A DNA stretch of 64,000 bases, from positions 46,193,225 to 46,257,224 of the forward strand of contig NC_052358.1 of NCBI RefSeq assembly GCF_009727055.1, read 5' to 3'. Of the stretch, positions 62,362 through 64,000 are shown piece by piece. Under the pieces are notes generated by a model, which ran no database searches, was not told the DNA's origin, and saw only the letters and a list, made by a program, of their open reading frames with translations. Origin of the DNA: Benincasa hispida. Taxonomy: Eukaryota; Streptophyta; Magnoliopsida; Cucurbitales; Cucurbitaceae. Both the position numbers and the translations under genes were made by a program. Positions within the stretch are counted from its first letter, which is position 1. Each line of letters starts with the position of its first letter.

Positions 62362-62943
62362 GAGATGGAATTTGCTCCTACTTGCTTCTAGGGATAGTAG
62401 AAAGGTTGTTTTATTAAGTGCTAACTTCGGGTCTTGAACAATGGGCCCTACCCTCTCGCTGGCTTGAGAGGGACCTAGTTTGGTGGTTAGATCATAGACC
62501 AGTTGTTCATTAGATGATCATCGAAACTTAAGAAATAAAAAGTAATTATATGGGTAACATGGTAATTTTAACCCAACTGTAATTATGAACAATCTGTGAA
62601 TCGACTTACTGATCAAGGTTACATCAAGTGGACTGAAATATATAACTATATTGAGGAGAGTACAATTATTGGGCTTTAGTGGAGTGTCCCAATAGTTAAC
62701 GAATGTTGATTAACTAGGTTAAAAAGTTTAGTCGGTTAAACTTAGATCGTTGGAGCTCATGATCTATAGGTCAATTAGATCCACCAACTAGCTCATATCA
62801 GGTTAAACCTTAGAGCAGTGTGATGAGCAAATTTGAAACGTTCACATTCAATTAAAGGAATAAGGGTTGGTTATATATGATATACTTAAATCAAAAGTCA
62901 TTTAATCATTTAATTATGAATTAAACAATAAGGAGCTTGGAAA
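62362..62943 (+). mobile_element. Copia LTR fragment
   Basis: It matches the middle of the LTR at 36651-38427 (37145-37725 there), for example TAGGGATAGTAGAAAGG and TCATTAGATGATCATCGAAA. Both ends are cut, by the hAT end on the left and by a Gypsy body on the right. Confidence 0.8.
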
Positions 62944-64000
62944 GACCCGGTAAATTAGGAAACGACTTCAGACGGGAAGTCGAGGATTCCACAGACAGGA
63001 ACAAATCCTCAGTTAGATGACAGAATATTTGACTGAAAGTGTCAAATCAATTCTGGCGGATTCAAAAAGGAAGTACGGTATTGAGAATGACCTAATAGGT
63101 ATTGATAAAGGACAGAGAGCTACAAGTTAGCATAGGGTAGGAAGGAAAAATCCAAGACTTGTGATTAGTATTGATGATAGATCAAGGTTTTGGCATCCTA
63201 CTGAGCTGGTAGCTGGTACGGGTAAGAAACCCTTAAGCATGAATTGTGGTAAGCATCATCGAGGGACATGCTATAAAGGGAAAAACGTATGTTTCCAGTA
63301 TGGACAGGCAAGACATTTCAAGAAGGAATGCCCAGCTAGGTCGAGAAGTTCAGATAGAACATGGAATGACTTTACATACGATAGATAAGTCTAGTGGCTT
63401 AAGAGCCGAGGCAGGAATTCAAAAAAAGAAAAACGAGAAAGGAAGCAGGACGATCTTAGCGGCAGGGTAGGTTTTTACGAAGTGTTCTACCAGGAGGCAG
63501 AAGAGTTACCTAATGTTGGGAATGGTAAAGTAACTTTATGTACCAGTACATTTATGAAGTAGTTGCTTATGGTGTTATCTGATATGTTGCACTATTTATA
63601 GGAAATATTGTAGAGAGCATGTCTTTAAGTAGCTATTATTATCATGTAAAGAGGTTGTAATAGTATAAGAGTTTCACAGGCTCTGGAGTAGTTGTTGATA
63701 AGTATAATTATAAAGTGATTCCATTAGAATTCCTGGAATTGATGTCACTCTAGAGCATGGATTTTCTGAATAAATGTTACAACCGTATGAATTGTTTCAA
63801 GGATGGATAATGTTCGAGTGATTTGGTAGGCAAGAGACAGTATTTGTAGGAAGCAAAGGAATACTTTCAGGAAGCCTAATATCAATAGTGAAGGCTAGGA
63901 AGCTGTTAAGTAAAAGATGGGAAGCTTATTTAGCCCATGTGACGGTTTCATAGGACAAGAAGATGAAACCTGAGGATGTACCAGATGTACAAGAGTTCCT
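62944..64000 (+). pseudogene. Decayed Gypsy gag and protease region, continuing past the window
   Basis: The piece at 63161-63388 shows CGKHHRGTCYKGKNV and then CFQYGQARHFKKECP, a zinc knuckle whose second cysteine is tyrosine. Further right, around 63490-63600 and 63720-63800, short phrases resemble the aspartic protease and the start of reverse transcriptase (a GMDFL-like motif near 63758). Frames change often and stops are frequent. The piece enters directly after a Copia LTR fragment without an LTR of its own, so its 5' part is missing. Confidence 0.65.

Overview
This window is nuclear DNA of a flowering plant. It is AT-rich and intron-bearing, and it is dominated by layers of nested transposable elements. 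The one intact host gene is a four-exon senescence-domain (ERD7-like) gene. The Copia LTR style, starting TGTTGGG and ending in a CTTCA-like sequence, and the ERD7 sequence fit a eudicot, possibly a cucurbit. That placement is inference only. No operons, CRISPR arrays, tRNA or rRNA genes were seen.

Layout. Positions 1-1685 are AT-rich with one weak retroelement tail. From 1686 to about 26810 is a nest of Ty1/Copia elements, mostly on the minus strand. A Copia LTR (1686-9914) was split by a 4.4-kb hAT DNA transposon (2100-6503) and by a foreign solo LTR (7875-9791). Next come a decayed gag-pol body (9915-16126), a second-subfamily LTR (16127-18116), a second decayed Copia body (18117-23567) with its 5' LTR (23568-25393), and broken LTR pieces up to 26810. 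A CACTA terminal fragment lies at about 27780-28165. Positions 28166-31295 look like ordinary intergenic DNA.

The ERD7-like gene occupies 31296-35288 on the minus strand, and its coding sequence joins in frame across four exons (421 residues). To its right are a Copia solo LTR (36651-38427) and a Copia LTR broken by a Gypsy LTR, itself broken by another Gypsy LTR (about 39060-45853). Two runs of N lie at 44388-45302 and 46498-47087. A nonsense-bearing, 5'-truncated CAF1-type deadenylase pseudogene is at 48391-49029.

Positions 49189-55737 hold one Gypsy insertion flanked by the 5-bp duplication TTAAG. Its outer LTR ends point forward, but its whole interior (LTR parts, gag, PBS, PPT) points backward. 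A second hAT (RICESLEEPER-like) transposase on the plus strand (56702 to about 61930) is split by a 5'-truncated Gypsy fragment (58573-61307). That fragment is flanked by a 104-bp duplication of hAT sequence instead of the usual 5 bp. The window ends in a Copia LTR scrap and a decayed Gypsy gag/protease region.

I found no clear undescribed functional system. The most unusual items are the internally inverted Gypsy element with its three zinc-knuckle cassettes, the 104-bp duplication around a truncated Gypsy insertion, a perfect 36-bp fold-back inside a Copia gag, and a Copia body whose two flanking LTRs belong to different subfamilies.
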